From positions 61,649,475 through 61,713,474 of the forward strand of contig CM067306.1 in the NCBI GenBank assembly GCA_034231615.1: a stretch of DNA of 64,000 bases, written 5' to 3'. The first letter of the stretch is position 1, and each line of letters begins with the position of its first letter. This DNA comes from Meghimatium bilineatum (Eukaryota > Mollusca > Gastropoda > Stylommatophora > Philomycidae). This document shows positions 1 through 11,194 of this stretch, one piece after another. A program made the translations under genes and the position numbers. Under the pieces are notes generated by a model. The model made no database searches and had not been told where the DNA came from. It saw only the letters and a program-made list of their open reading frames with translations.

Positions 1-179
1 ATTACATGTTAACTGTGCTCGTCATCTGAAATGGTTGAGAACTGATCTTGACGTTATTATGATCTAGACATTAGTTATTATGATCTATACATTAGTTAAT
101 TATACCTTCTCAATATTATCTGGGAAGACACCAAACAGCAATATATTTCTACGACAATAAGAATAAAAATGGATTTACA

Positions 180-405
180 TTGGACATGTACTTAAAATTA
201 ATTAAAACATGCTACCGCTGCCATGATAAAAATGTGTACCAAATGGCAAAGAAAAGAAGACCAAGAGGAACTCTTCGCAGAAAACTATAAAAGAAGGTAA
301 AATGACTATGGGCCTCAACAACATACAAGAACTACACACAGCGACATGACATTGCTTAAACTGGGGAATACTGGTTTCTGCGCTATATACCATATTTTCT
401 GCACT
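180..405 (+). mobile_element. LINE 3' fragment (RT C-terminal region)
   Basis: A degenerate frame reads KRRPRGTL, then GLNNIQELHTA, and ends in an ALY motif. This is the basic C-terminal tail common to non-LTR elements of the kind found at 12330-12554. Confidence 0.5.
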
Positions 406-704
406 GAAGGAACATGGAGTGCATGTCCGTGTGGTTAAAACACCGTTATCCAACTCTTGAGATCCCGGGTTCAATCAATGTTTGGGACAGAATTTTTTCT
501 TTCGGAGATGCAATCAAAATCCTTCCTGTAATTGTAACGGCATCTGCTATGGAAAAGCAGCCTTTATTTCCACAGCTCATAGAAAACCTCCCTTCACAGG
601 AAAATATGCAGTAACAAAAGTGTTTTTTTAAAGGAACATAGATATATATTTCTATCTCTATACACCTGTAACCCGTCAGGGTCGTAAAGGTACCACATTG
701 GAAG

Positions 705-860
705 ATTCAGCACACAGAGCTCCAGAAATTTCTATCTTCAACGATGCGGATTAGTGAGAAAAAATCTTGTCCTGTCCATTCTTTGATGTTGTCTGTCCAT
801 GTTTTTATTTGCCTTCTTCTGCTTCTTCTCCCCCCCCCCCCTTCATTATTGTTTCTACAG
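705..860 (-). mobile_element. LINE C-terminal fragment
   Basis: The minus strand reads [20 protein letters not shown] then VEDRNFWSSV, the usual non-LTR C-terminal tail (RQ-KTW-DNI-EWTG). It is followed by a poly-C run on the plus strand. Confidence 0.55.
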
Positions 861-1015
861 TATTGTTTTTGACAAGGAATCATGTCTGCATACATGTCCA
901 AACCATGCTAGTTTTCACCGTTTCACTATTGAAAGCAATGGTTCTTGTACACCTACATACATCTCTATTTTATTTCTTACGTACAAATTTGTCTTATTCT
1001 CTCTATAGGAAATTA

Positions 1016-1240
<225 letters not shown>

Positions 1241-1283
1241 AACTAAATATAAGTTTTCAGAATAAAGAGGAATCTGTAGTTGC

Positions 1284-2490
1284 AGAGATAGACCAAGAAG
1301 ATGCGTACAATAGAGTTAGTTACACCCATCTGGTCGACATGTTAAGGGAACACAATATCCATCCCTGGATAGCAAATGTGCCAATCTGTAGAAAAGTTGC
1401 TCTGAGGTGCAGATCCTGGATGTCTGAGGATCAGAACAATAGTACAAAAATGGTCTGCCACAAGGATCTCCTCTGTCCTTAGTGCTGTTTAATGTGTATA
1501 CATAAAAATTGCTCAATTGCAAACCTCAAGCAACTGTAGAGTTCTAACATAAACTGATGACATCCTACTATACAACATGAGCAGGAACAGAACAGATATC
1601 GCTGACTGTGTACAAAATGGACTAGATCAATTGTCAATATGTTGTAGAACATACAACGCTGTGATAAATCCCTCGAAAGCAAAGGTCGTCTGGCACTCCT
1701 TGAATAATAATCTGGTCAATGACACACTGCCAGCTGTATGGGCTCATTCATTGAAAGAGAACAGGACCTTAAATATCTTGGGGGAACCTTTAATAGAAGT
1801 CTCCCACTCAACAAACACATCATAAATATGATTCAGAAGGCTATAAGAAGGATCAGTGTTATCAAGGTTATGGCGACTTTCGACATGTCGCAATTGGTAC
1901 TGTTTCTGTATCTACAAGTGATGGTGCTATCTGTCATAGATTATGATCTCGGCCTATTAACACTGTCACAGACACAAGTCGATAGATTGTTAAAAGTCCA
2001 AAATGAGGCAATGAAAGTGGTACTGGGGTGTACTAGGGATATATCCATCTCTGCTACGAGATTTCAGCTTGATCTCCTCAGTAGAAGAGTGCGAATTCAG
2101 GTAGCACAAGTTAGGGCGTACCTTCAAGTAACAGAATATAATCACCCCCCATTACACCACCATCTAGATGAGTCAAAGGGAAAATGAATCAAGCGTGGAA
2201 GATCATGAATGGCAGAGGCTAAGGACACTGCGAAGAAAATGTGAATTAGAAAATGGCAGTGAATGGGTGGAGGTAGAAATTGAGAAAAAAATCACTGACT
2301 AAATTAATAATATAACTAGATAAAGCGTGCCGGAGATGGACAGGTGTAAGGGCCCAGGTTACAGTGCATGAACTCGCCCAGCTACATTCGAAACCACAAG
2401 ATATAATTATATACACAGATGGTTCAGTTAACAGAAATACAAATAAAAGCAGTTGGAGTTTTGTTGCCTACAGAAACAGTGTGAAGTTTA
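1284..2490 (+). pseudogene. I/Jockey-like LINE relic: RT palm to start of RNase H
   Basis: Reverse transcriptase motifs appear in order over shifted frames: [10 protein letters not shown] (palm A, 1293), GLPQ or its remnant with QGSPLS-like sequence (1450), TDDILLYNM (palm C, 1553) and LKYLGGTFNR (1768). Next is IIIYTDGSVNRN (2405), the first catalytic Asp region of RNase H. Stops and at least two frameshifts make it dead. A retrotransposon, not a host gene. Confidence 0.8.
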
Positions 2491-2499
2491 TTGAGTAGG

Positions 2500-3186
2500 A
2501 TAGCACAGGCCAAATTAGCATTTCAAAAAATGAGAAATATTCTATGCAATGGAGCAGTATCAATACATATGCGAGTTTGAGCGCAAGAATGTTATATTGA
2601 GCCAATTCTTCTTTATCAATGTGATGAATGGACAATAAAAAAAAGAGCTGAAAATAAGCTGGAGGAAACTGAAATTTGGTTTTTGAGAAGAATGATGAAA
2701 ATTCCATGGACAGCCAAGAAAACTAATATAATGGTGGAAGTCTGCACAGATGCTGGAGTAAGAGAACAAATTGTTACAAAAATTAGAAGCAGTCAAGATT
2801 TTTAGGGCATGTGATGAGAAAAGTACAACTTGAACATTTAGTAACCACTGGAATGATCAAGGGGAGAAGGGACAGAGGAAGACAAAGAGAGAAATTTCTG
2901 GATTGGTTGTCAATGTGGCACAAAAAAATGTCACCAACTGAACTTATTAATGGCGCAAATAAAACGGCAACACAACACATTTCCGTTCTCTGGACTACAT
3001 CCTGCTGGAAATCTAGTAGGACCATGGTCTTGCTACAAGGGAAATCCAGCGGGAGTTTGAGAATGAACGCTGAAGAAGAAGAAGAACTTATTAATGACAA
3101 GAGACAATGAGTGGTGAAAAAACCATGATCAACTATAGCACTCGGCATAGTACTTGATTGATTGAACATAGTACTTGATTGATTGA
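2500..3186 (+). mobile_element. LINE C-terminal fragment with a SINE-B inside
   Basis: Broken frames read WFLRRMMKIPWTAKKTN, then DAGVREQIVTKIRS, HVMRKVQLEHLVTTGMIKGR and FLDWLSMWHKKMSPTELI. After the SINE-B it resumes with a last stretch ending in a duplicated CTTGATTGATTGAA. The same family recurs at 36940 and 38760. Confidence 0.75.
2953..3084 (+). mobile_element. SINE-B copy with 12-bp target duplication
   Basis: The GAA-tailed SINE is flanked by exact copies of AACTTATTAATG at 2941-2952 and 3085-3096. It interrupts the LINE codons for ELIN. The 5' part of the family consensus is missing. Confidence 0.85.
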
Positions 3187-3357
3187 AATACCTATTTATT
3201 TCCGGTATTTTCTCTTAAATAAAAGAGGCTACGGGAATAAGCCTACAAACAGCACATAAGGAGGCTAACTCCAGAGAACTCTTCTACCACTTACACCACA
3301 AGGCACAAAAGGGACACAGCGTATAGATAATTTCTCACAAGAATTGTAAATACTGAC

Positions 3358-3454
3358 CTTTCACCAATAACTTGTCCCGTATGGAAAGTCTTCGTGTGCC
3401 AGTTTCAATCTGCTCTGAAGTTTTCTTTGCCTGTTTCAACTTTAATGTAATCAT
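3358..3454 (-). CDS. UBE2F: UBE2F-type NEDD8-conjugating enzyme, first coding exon (partial gene)
   Basis: This minus-strand exon encodes 32 residues beginning MITLKLKQ and ending TRRLSIRDKLLVK plus one base of the next codon. The end matches the human UBE2F segment TRRVSVRDKLLVK, and MITL parallels human MLTL. UBE2F is the E2 that takes NEDD8 from UBA3/NAE1 and, with RBX2, passes it to CUL5. In the family, the N-terminal tail docks on the E1, and the acetylated first Met inserts into DCN1-like co-E3s, so a hydrophobic second residue is expected and is present. The acceptor (TTTTAG) directly precedes the ATG and the donor is GTCAGT. The paralogue UBE2M also begins MI but lacks the TRR-S-RDKLLVK block. 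The catalytic UBC domain exons must lie beyond the left edge; I found none in 1-3357. Confidence 0.82.
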
Positions 3455-3537
3455 CTAAAATATATTAACAATAACATTTACAACTAACGCAATTTTTATT
3501 ATGAATAATATATTAGCAAATAATAATATATTTCAAT

Positions 3538-3765
3538 GAGATGAGGAAAATATTGACATCTAAACAGATTACAAACAAAATGAAAATTATAAAATGCTAT
3601 ACCTATTGTATATCTATTGAGGAAGACAATAAAATGTTGGATTGCTTGAAAGCCTGGCATGATGCAAAATCAGAAACTATATTTAAAAGTATAACAAACA
3701 GAGGACTGTTGAGAGACATGATCACCTACGCCGGAAGACATAGCACCAATGAATGAATATTTATT
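3538..3765 (+). mobile_element. LINE fragments (two families joined)
   Basis: MRKILTSKQITNKMKIIKCY matches the LINE with the GAT-repeat tail at 13205. It then passes into RGLLRDMITYAGRHS, the end of the family at 2500-3186. Confidence 0.6.
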
Positions 3766-3879
3766 GTATAGCTCCGAAACATCAAATAAAATAGTTGAAT
3801 AGCCAAGAAACCGTAGCTTTTTTGTTAACATGTTGTTTCAGAGCTAACCCTCTTTGACGTTTAATGTTCTTATCATTTA

Positions 3880-4173
3880 CTAACCCTCCGACCGGGTATC
3901 CCACGATTTCCGTGTGCTCCGCCTACTGGCTTAATTTTACGAAATTATTTATGTTTCTTTGCATTCCTATCTTATCTTTATATATTTAAAATACTAATAA
4001 TATTCAGAATTTTGCTTTGAGGTAAGAACAGAGTTGCTATATATGTATTTGAAGAACTAATGAAATTGAAGGGGAATCTGATGAAGATAGCGATTATGAG
4101 CATGAAATTACATGCCTGCCAATACATTTTTTAAACAGAACTTCCGGAAATAAATACGCAATCAGAGGGTTAA
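3880..4173 (+). mobile_element. TTAA-type (piggyBac-like) non-autonomous element
   Basis: The left end is CTAACCCTCCGACCGGGTAT and the right end, reversed, is TTAACCCTCTGATTGCGTAT, so the inverted ends share TAACCCTCYGA. TTAA target sites and CCC starts are typical of piggyBac elements. Inside, a frame near 4075 reads ESDEDSDYEHE, like the acidic N-terminus of piggyBac transposases. Confidence 0.5.
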
Positions 4174-4229
4174 TTTCTATATATTTATTGTCCTTTCTCT
4201 ACTTTTGTTGTAAGGTGTCACAGGATTGA

Positions 4230-4445
4230 ATGACAATCACTTTTCAAGCTATGCCGCACATTTGGTCACCTGATATGCAGTAATATTGTGATAGTCTCTG
4301 AATTTTGGAAACTCCTTCAATCCACCTTCTTCTTGGTCTTCCTATGTATCTTGTTGTTTCCATGTTTATGTTGTGTCTCTTTCCTCTGGCCAATAAGGGT
4401 TCATTCTCATTAAGAGGCTGAACCATTTCAGTACTATATATACAT
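4230..4445 (-). mobile_element. LINE C-terminal fragment
   Basis: The minus strand reads GRPRRRWIEGVSKI and QPLNENEPLLARG, the tail of the LINE family best seen at 34470-35815 (GRPRKRWIENI). Confidence 0.55.
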
Positions 4446-4484
4446 AACATTATGTTAAACATACAGTCTCTTTTGTGAACTGAC

Positions 4485-4589
4485 CTTGATCAGAGTTTAA
4501 ATGTCAATGAATTTCCTCCAAAAATAAGATTCTGTCTGGCTCATGTGCGATTGTAAATGTTCTCTAGCACGTTCCATCAACTTGATTCC
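4485..4589 (-). other. Candidate non-coding leader exon of the UBE2F gene
   Basis: On the minus strand, a 105-base segment has a good acceptor (polypyrimidine run ending TTTTGTACAG) and a GTCAGT donor, about 1 kb upstream of the UBE2F coding exon. All three frames close within it, so it cannot extend the protein. It does contain a 25-codon ATG frame ending FWRKFIDI, which would act as an upstream ORF if the exon is used. The role is inferred from splice sites and position only. Confidence 0.4.
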
Positions 4590-4673
4590 CTGTACAAAAC
4601 AAATGTCAGAATATGCCTGTAATCATGTGATACTTGAGTCTAATAGATTAGTTAACTCATTAGCTACAATGTA

Positions 4674-4881
4674 CAGTGGAACCCCGTTATAACAACTTGG
4701 CTCCGACTGATAAAATATGTATATAATAACAGAAATGTGTTATATACAATTCAAAAAAATATATATTAAATATAATTGGAGATTTTGAAAAGTATAGGGA
4801 AATTTATTATAAAAAATGTGTTATTATAGCTATAAGTATAGTACTACTGTAACTTAGTCGACTCATAGTGAGATTTCACTG
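4674..4881. mobile_element. pogo/Tigger-like MITE with TA target duplication
   Basis: The left end is CAGTGGAACCCCGTTATAAC and the right end, reversed, is CAGTGAAATCTCACTATGAG. TA flanks both sides. CAGT-GAA-CYC ends with TA duplication are typical of pogo/Tigger elements. The interior is AT-rich and non-coding. Confidence 0.65.
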
Positions 4882-5144
4882 TACAATCTATCTACTCACT
4901 CCACTAGATATCCGACTGTCATTAATGAATTAACCCGTTTTAATTTTACACCCCTCATTGCTAAAAACAATTTCACTCTGAAATCGTCAATACACGCCAG
5001 TCATGACCATCTGCAATAGATCTGATCTCTGCACAGAATTAATTAAAATCATACCAATAATTTTTTTATAATAAATGAATGATTCAGAAAAATAAAATAA
5101 AATATAAATGTTCACCAACTGTTAGTTCTACAAGTTACACTTAC

Positions 5145-5860
5145 CATTAATCAAACCTCTGCGATGACACGAAATCATCAGTTATTATCTTTTTTCAACC
5201 ATGAACACCATACAAGTAACAGACAGGGGTAGCCTTATAATATATTGCAACATCAACATTAGAATTATTTTAATTCAATGTACGACGAAGTCTCCAAGTT
5301 TTTCTAAGTTTAACCGGATCCGGAATCTTCGTTTTAATTTATTGTTGCAACATCATTATCAAGTGTCGTCTCGGTATGGCTGCAATTTCCCCCAAATCCG
5401 TAGATGGGTGGCGTTGATGTTTAATCCTTTTCACTTATAAATTTCTATAATTACCATGAGTACTAGGACACAAGCCAAATAAGCTGATATCCACCACGTT
5501 ATTCATTGTTATCAAAATTCGATGTGTTCAATCGCCTCCTCCCACCCCCTTTTTTATATCAGAACATAACGTTTAATTCTAGTGGACAAGACCAAATGGG
5601 GATACGCCTCCTTCCAGCCATCCATAATCGTTTTCCATAACAAAGGTCACCAAACTCTCACGAAAAAATGCCCATGGGAATTCCCTTTTATCATGTAATT
5701 TGTAAATGGAGTAAACCTCTTACCGAAGACGACGTAGTGTCTATCTGTGGCCCTATCCCCACGTAAATACGAGTTTGTTACTTGTGTTGCCTATTCCGCG
5801 AAAAAGTTTTCTTTCAGCTCCATATTCGTGATTTGTCTGGCATTCTTTCTGTAGGAGAGT
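5145..5860 (-). promoter_or_regulatory. Candidate 5' leader and promoter region of UBE2F
   Basis: Two strong minus-strand donors occur here: GTAAGTG just left of 5145 and GTAAGA just left of 5724. The stretch 5725-5850 has more CpG than its AT-rich surroundings. This fits first leader exons and a promoter for the minus-strand UBE2F transcript, but no TATA box or start site can be fixed. No repeat was recognised here. Confidence 0.25.
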
Positions 5861-6084
5861 TATTTCAGAACGTTTGCAAATTAATTCCAATAACCTATGA
5901 TTTTTTGACTGAAACTAGCTGTAAACATGCAATGCCATGAGATGAGCAGTCTTCTACTAAAAGAGAGAACAATTATTATTACCCGAGAGTTTCTAGCAGG
6001 TGACAATTATGTGAAATAAGAGGGAGATGTTATTTTACTAACAGAACCATTACTATGTGTGTGTTCGTCCATCATAAATGATGA

Positions 6085-6260
6085 TGATGACCATTTTTTT
6101 ACATCCACTTTTGAAAATTCAATTAGAATTATGGCCATGCATAATAGTTCGTAGATGGCTAATGAGTCCTATTCGAGGTTTAAATGTTCTTGGACAGTTC
6201 AGACATGAAATGATGACTGTAGGCGGATGTTGGTCTATTCGTGACTTTCTAGCTACTCTC
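6085..6260 (-). mobile_element. LINE 3' coding end with zinc-finger-like tail
   Basis: The minus strand reads SCLNCPRTFKPRIGLISHLR then TIMHGHNSN, a CxxC...HxxxH finger that ends many RT ORFs (RIGLxSH). The sister copy is at 36390-36560. Confidence 0.65.
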
Positions 6261-6429
6261 CGCTTTTGGGCTGCAGCATTTCTCCTCTTTTCACAAGATG
6301 ATGCGCTCTTTTTGACTGTAGACATGAAGTTTACACAAAATATCAGCAAAACAATAAATATTGCTGCAGAAATAACTAAAAAAGAAAACAAGCCAATGTC
6401 AACAGGTGGTATTTCTTTCTTGCGCAATA

Positions 6430-6905
6430 TCTGTCTTACAAGCCCTTTACAATAATAAACTGCCAGACCTGAAGGAAGACATATGTGAAGTGAGCATCCA
6501 AAGAAGGGTAGTACTACAATGAATACCATCCTACTGAGGCATACCAGGGCATGAAGAGATAGATAGGCTATGCTTGTAAATTACGAAACAACACAGGAAC
6601 AAAAACACCAAAATATTACCTACAATTAAAAGGTGACCCTCATCAAAGCTTTCAGAAAAGTCGATCAAAGACAACTATCAATATCTTGACAGAGCTGAGC
6701 AGACTATTATCTTTTGCATAAGAACTAGGCACAAAATACAAAACAGCCTCTTAAATAGACTAAGACTGGCTCCATCACCTCTGTGTCCATAAGGGCAGGC
6801 AGATATGTTCCGCACATTATCGGACCTAGTGGAAAAAACAGCAGTTGCAACGCTGCTCTCCCAGTACCCGCAAGCTCGGATTATTTACAATTTTAAGAAA
6901 AGGTT
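6430..6905 (+). pseudogene. LINE RNase H relic
   Basis: The frame reads KLPDLKEDI, then VVLQ-IPSY-GIPGHEEIDRL with two TGA stops where Trp and Cys normally stand in LQWIPSHCGIPGNE. It is the last part of RNase H from an I-like LINE. Confidence 0.6.
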
Positions 6906-7475
6906 AAATTGCAGTGTAAAATGACGGCAGATGTGAAGCAGAAGTTAAAGGGAGAATAGAAATGACTAAAAGTATCTTCAATGACATGAGGAAAATAGTA
7001 ACGTCTAAACGAATTACAAAGTTAAAAATGATAATTATAAAATGCTACATCTATTCTATATTAATGTATGGCTCAGAAAAATGGACACTAAGCAAACAAT
7101 TAGAAGACAGAATTTATGCTTTTGAGATATGGGCATATAGAAGAAATGGAAGAACATCATGGAAAGAGAAGAAAACAAACAAAGAGGTTCTAAAAACACT
7201 TAATATGAAGAAAGAATTATTAAGAGAAATAAAGATCAGGCAAATAAAATATTTGAACACATTAAAGGTCATGACCCTTATTGAAGACCTTACTTGAGGG
7301 TAAAGTCAAAGGGAAGCGAGCAAGAAGTAGACTGAGATAGAAGTGGGAGATTAGCATCACAAGATATACAGGTTACAGTCTAGCAGAGTGCACCACCAAA
7401 ACAAGAGACAGGAAATAGAGATCCGTTGCAGCCAACCTTCATTGCGGAGGTGGCATTTGTTGATGATGAAATATA
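6905..7475 (+). mobile_element. LINE C-terminal region with GAT-repeat tail
   Basis: An open stretch of 111 codons (MTKSIFNDMRKIVTSKRITK, then LMYGSEKWTL and RRNGRTSWKEKKTNKEVLKT) is a copy of the RT thumb seen at 13205-14215. It ends with TGATGATGA at 7461. Confidence 0.75.
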
Positions 7476-7869
7476 AACAAAAACATCGCCAGAGACAATG
7501 TTCCGCCAAGGTGTTGGCGAGAAGAAAAAAACTAGAGTAAAGAATAATAATACACTACCGCATATAATGCATGTTGTAAGAAGCGATTAAAAAGATTCAG
7601 TGTGGAGTTTACAACTGAATTCCATGATCTTCGATTGCCTCCTAAAGACAAACAGGAAGCGAGTCATGTCTTTACCCTGACCTTGAAGGAATAGGAGGAA
7701 AAGTTGAAATTTATTACAACGATTACTCTCCTCAACCTAAAGATCACCAGAATTTATGCTATCTCTGCAAAACATTTAAAAGACTTTCAGAATAAAATAA
7801 CCTATTTTTCAAACTAAACCAGTTATCACGTCAGTACAACATCTTAACTATCAAAATTATTTTCTTTCA

Positions 7870-8258
7870 CCGGTAAGATTTTCTAAAAGGAAAAAGACAT
7901 ATGGAGCCAAATCTAGAGAATATGATGGGTGCGGCATAATTTAAATATTCAAATCTGGAGAATATGATGGGTGTGGAATAATTTAAATATTCAAATCTGG
8001 AGAATATGATGGGTGTGGAATAATTTCATTATTCAAATCGTTGGATGTTTGCAACGAAAGCCATGCTTTATGGGAAGGTGCATTGTCTTGAAACAAGAGC
8101 ATAATTTGAGTGCGCATTATCCCTCATTTTCTGGCCAGTCTTTCTTAGTTTGGTATGGAACTCAACGTAGCACTGGCCCTTAGTCGTGTTGTAATGAGGC
8201 AGGTAATTTTTCATTATTACACATTTGACGTCCCATACAACAATCAAAATCACTTTTC
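7870..8258 (-). pseudogene. mariner-type transposase relic with triplicated catalytic motif
   Basis: The minus strand reads VVWDVKCVIMKNYLPHYNTT, then LFQDNAPSHKAWLSLQ and IIPHPSYSPDL. These correspond to WD-GVI--DYLP, HDNA-PH and PHPPYSPDL of Tc1/mariner transposases. The segment carrying PHPSYSPDL is tandemly repeated three times (42-bp unit, about 7913-8037), with stops between copies. Dead copy. Confidence 0.75.
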
Positions 8259-8370
8259 TTGCAGATTTATTTACTTTTTGATTAATATGCGTTGGTAATG
8301 GTATTTCTTTTTGTTACTACTGATTTGGCCACTTACCCCATTGTCAAATATCCTCTGATAGTTTGGTTAT

Positions 8371-8457
8371 TTATACTATAACCTCATTAGTCGCCTCTTA
8401 TGACATGCATGGTAGGTAAACAGCAGTGCTATTCTTTGTTCTTCTTTCAGGACTCGG
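8371..8457 (-). mobile_element. SINE-A 5' fragment
   Basis: It has the reversed 5' third of SINE-A only: CCTCATTAGTCGCCTCTTAT, then GTAGGTAAACAGCAGTGCTA. Confidence 0.65.
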
Positions 8458-8461
8458 CTTC

Positions 8462-8870
8462 TACTACTATGTTAGTTAGTTATTGTAGATCATTCTCACT
8501 TTTAGCAATCAGAACAGCATCATCTGCATATCAAGTTATTTATGTTCACACATTGATATTCCTGGAATATTATCTGTCAAAAAGAAACGAAACTGCCAAT
8601 GTTGCATTTTCTCATTAAGGAGTTGCAGGGAGGTTTCGAGTGGCTTGTGTGATAACAGTAGTATGCCCATGCTGTCGTCACGTCATGTTCAGGTTGGGTT
8701 TTTTAACTTACACTCCACAGAACAAAACCCAGTCCTTATCCAGTGATCAAACACTTGTCTTCCCCGGTGTGAGCCCATAGCCCTAACCTCTCAACCATTT
8801 GTCACACTGGAATATTATCAATTGCTCATAATATGTTGTCTATGTACATTGTTAACAGTGACAGTAATAA
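8462..8870 (-). pseudogene. LINE RT fragment split by a SINE
   Basis: The minus strand around 8540 reads LIYADDAVLIAKSENDLQ, the catalytic palm C box of a non-LTR reverse transcriptase. The copy is interrupted at 8575-8806 by a SINE-E. Confidence 0.65.
8575..8806 (-). mobile_element. SINE-E (tRNA-like head) with 13-bp target duplication
   Basis: Exact CTGGAATATTATC lies at 8562-8574 and 8807-8819. Read on the minus strand, the head has an A-box-like TGGTTGAGAGG and a degenerate B box. The body (AAAAAACCCAACCTGAACATGACGTGAC, shortened here) matches a second copy at 61337. Confidence 0.75.
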
Positions 8871-8928
8871 ACAATCGTCTATTGTTTTTTCCCTAGTGAA
8901 TGATGGTCGGTATTATTCATATTTGTTG

Positions 8929-9147
8929 TTAACCCTTTAACTGTGGAGCTTAAGGATACGACAAGTGGTTAGCGCCATTTTACTGAGATCTTCTTCTTCT
9001 TAGCTTCCCAGGCAAACAATTAGTCTGCATGCTTTATTATAAGCTTCCAGATGGATTTTTTTCCATTGGAAGCTAAGAAGAATCTCCGAAAAATAGCTGT
9101 GGCTTTTCATTGAATCCTTAAGAATAGTTCCCCACCTAAGGGGTTAA
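8929..9147. mobile_element. TTAA-type MITE with foldback interior
   Basis: The ends are TTAACCCTTTAACTGTGGAG and, reversed, TTAACCCCTTAGGTGGGGAA. The interior is itself an inverted repeat (CTTCTTCTTAGCTTCC against GGAAGCTAAGAAGAA). Confidence 0.6.
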
Positions 9148-9154
9148 GCATAGG

Positions 9155-9290
9155 AGTGGAAGCCTCGGTTGTCATTCCAGTGCCAGATATGTTGTCTTGG
9201 TTGAATTGTTCCTATTTTTGTTCTAGGTCTTCTTGATGTTTTCTATCCACCGTTTTCTTGGTCTACCTATGACTTTATATCTGAACATTC
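9155..9290 (-). mobile_element. LINE C-terminal fragment
   Basis: Reversed copy of the 3' coding end seen at 35580-35720 (GRPRKRWIEN, LNATFATHLALE). Confidence 0.5.
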
Positions 9291-9699
9291 TTAGTAAATA
9301 ACAAAAACATGAGAATTGTTTGTGTATACTTTATTTATCACTTAAAATATACATGTTTATTACTGTTATTATGAAAGACAATGTAATAACATGGTTGTGA
9401 CACATATTTTCTTTGCATTGGGAAATTGGAATAAACAACAAAATAATAAGAGTATTGAACAGTGAGAAATATTGGTCCTTTAACTTATACCCCTTGTGGT
9501 GACCTATGCTTCTTTCAACCACCTACGAGAGTTCAATTTGGTATATAAGAGCTTTTGACAATTAAAAAGAAACCAAAGTAGGTTGCAGTTCAGATAATCC
9601 TGTCACCATGACCTGCGATATAATAGGAAGAAATATATAATTTTGAAGCTAATAAATAATATTAGACAACCACTCGCTGCCGGAGTCCAAAAGGGGAGA

Positions 9700-9893
9700 A
9701 AAATATAGCAATGGTACATGCATGTCATAAGAGTTGACTAAGGAGCTTTGGGAGTGGAGTTGACTGTTCAATCCCATGGTTACAGTAACCAAATTCAGAT
9801 ATTGCAGCAAAGCTGTAAACCATGACATAAGACATTTCATTCTCTGGACTATATTCTTCTAGCCAGAAAAAGTTTGGGAATGAACGAAGAAGA
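9700..9893 (+). mobile_element. SINE-A copy, internally deleted
   Basis: It starts in the TGCATGTCATAAGAG block and ends in the GAACGAAGAAGAA tail. About 40 bases of the middle (the GTCAGGCC block) are missing. Confidence 0.75.
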
Positions 9894-10002
9894 AACATAC
9901 CGTAATACTATTCGGAAAATGTGCTATGCATGATATCCTTACCCTGATCGTACAGATGTCATACAGATATGAAATTGTGCATACCCTGAAAACAGATTTT
10001 TT

Positions 10003-10140
10003 TATAGGCCATTGGCACATATAAAACGGTGACACAATGCATTTCCATTTTCTGGACTACATCCTGCTGGAAATCTAGTAGGATCACTGTCCCACTATAA
10101 GAGAGATCCAGCGGAAGTTTGAGAATGTGCAATGAAGAAG
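10003..10140 (+). mobile_element. SINE-B copy
   Basis: CCATTGGCACATATAAAACG leads into CTACATCCTGCTGGAAATCT and the tail AATGAAGAAGAA. Confidence 0.8.
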
Positions 10141-11190
10141 AAATTGTGCATAGTGTTTATTTATTTTTAATAGGCACTTCTGTGCTTTACAATGAAAAGA
10201 CATGTTTTTATTCTTCATCTGCGTTCGCTCTCTAATAATAAAAAAAAATGTGTAACTTCTGCTGGGGAGAATGAAGTACTTTGTGCTTTGTGTTTCTGGT
10301 TTCACAAGAGAGCTATGCTATTTTGTACCTTCCTATCCAACACATTTTCAACATTCTTTTAATTCAGGTGAGCTAGCTTTCCTAGCCAGTCTATCTGTCG
10401 CCAGACAACGAGTGAGTATCTGCTCTATGCCATGAGGGTTTATCCCCCACTGTGCCCTTGGACTGTACATGCTAAAATGTGTCCCTGAGTGGCAATTTCT
10501 GTGAAATTGGAGAGTAGGGATTTAGACTTGAGCTAACTATGTCCATTTTGCATGAGGCTGCCACTGAGTTAGTGAGCTCATCTTGTGTAATTAGACACAA
10601 TTGTCCACTTTGTCCTCAGGTACTGGCCCCTATCTTGGTTGTGAGTTTCTTCTAGTAAAGGTTATTGCTCAAATAGTAAAATTGAACTAGGGTTAGTACG
10701 CCCTCATAGCCAAGGTTTTGTTCACCTACATCGTCCAAGTCTGAGCTTCTACCCACATTTTCTTCATACCTGACAGTATGGTATCTTCCCAATCCACAGA
10801 ACTTGTTGCCAGAAGACAGCTGAAAACTTGTTCTCTAGCGTGAACATTGCTTCCGGTTACAGTATTTTCATTTATTCTTGCACATGGTGCTGTCCTCTCG
10901 TGAAGTGCTGCCTTCATGTGCAATCAACCGACCAATCATACTTCTGAGGCATTCTCAATATTCTTGTCTTAGTGAGTTTTCAGATATGAGAAACTGGCAC
11001 TACAGTTTTCAGATATGAGAAACTGGCACTACAGGCCAGCCATTACCTTTTGGCTGTAGGCGCCAAGGTTCTATTCAGAGATGTTATTTGTCTAGTGCAA
11101 ACAGTTCTTATTCTACCTCATTCTGCATTGCTTGGACATGATCCATAAAGCATTAGCCAAACTGCATCATGCAAGCTTTAAAACAATCTG
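10141..11190. other. No recognised gene; one short direct repeat
   Basis: Nothing coding was recognised. A 29-bp direct duplication (CAGATATGAGAAACTGGCAC core) lies at 10975-11034. Confidence 0.5.
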
Positions 11191-11194
11191 TTTC

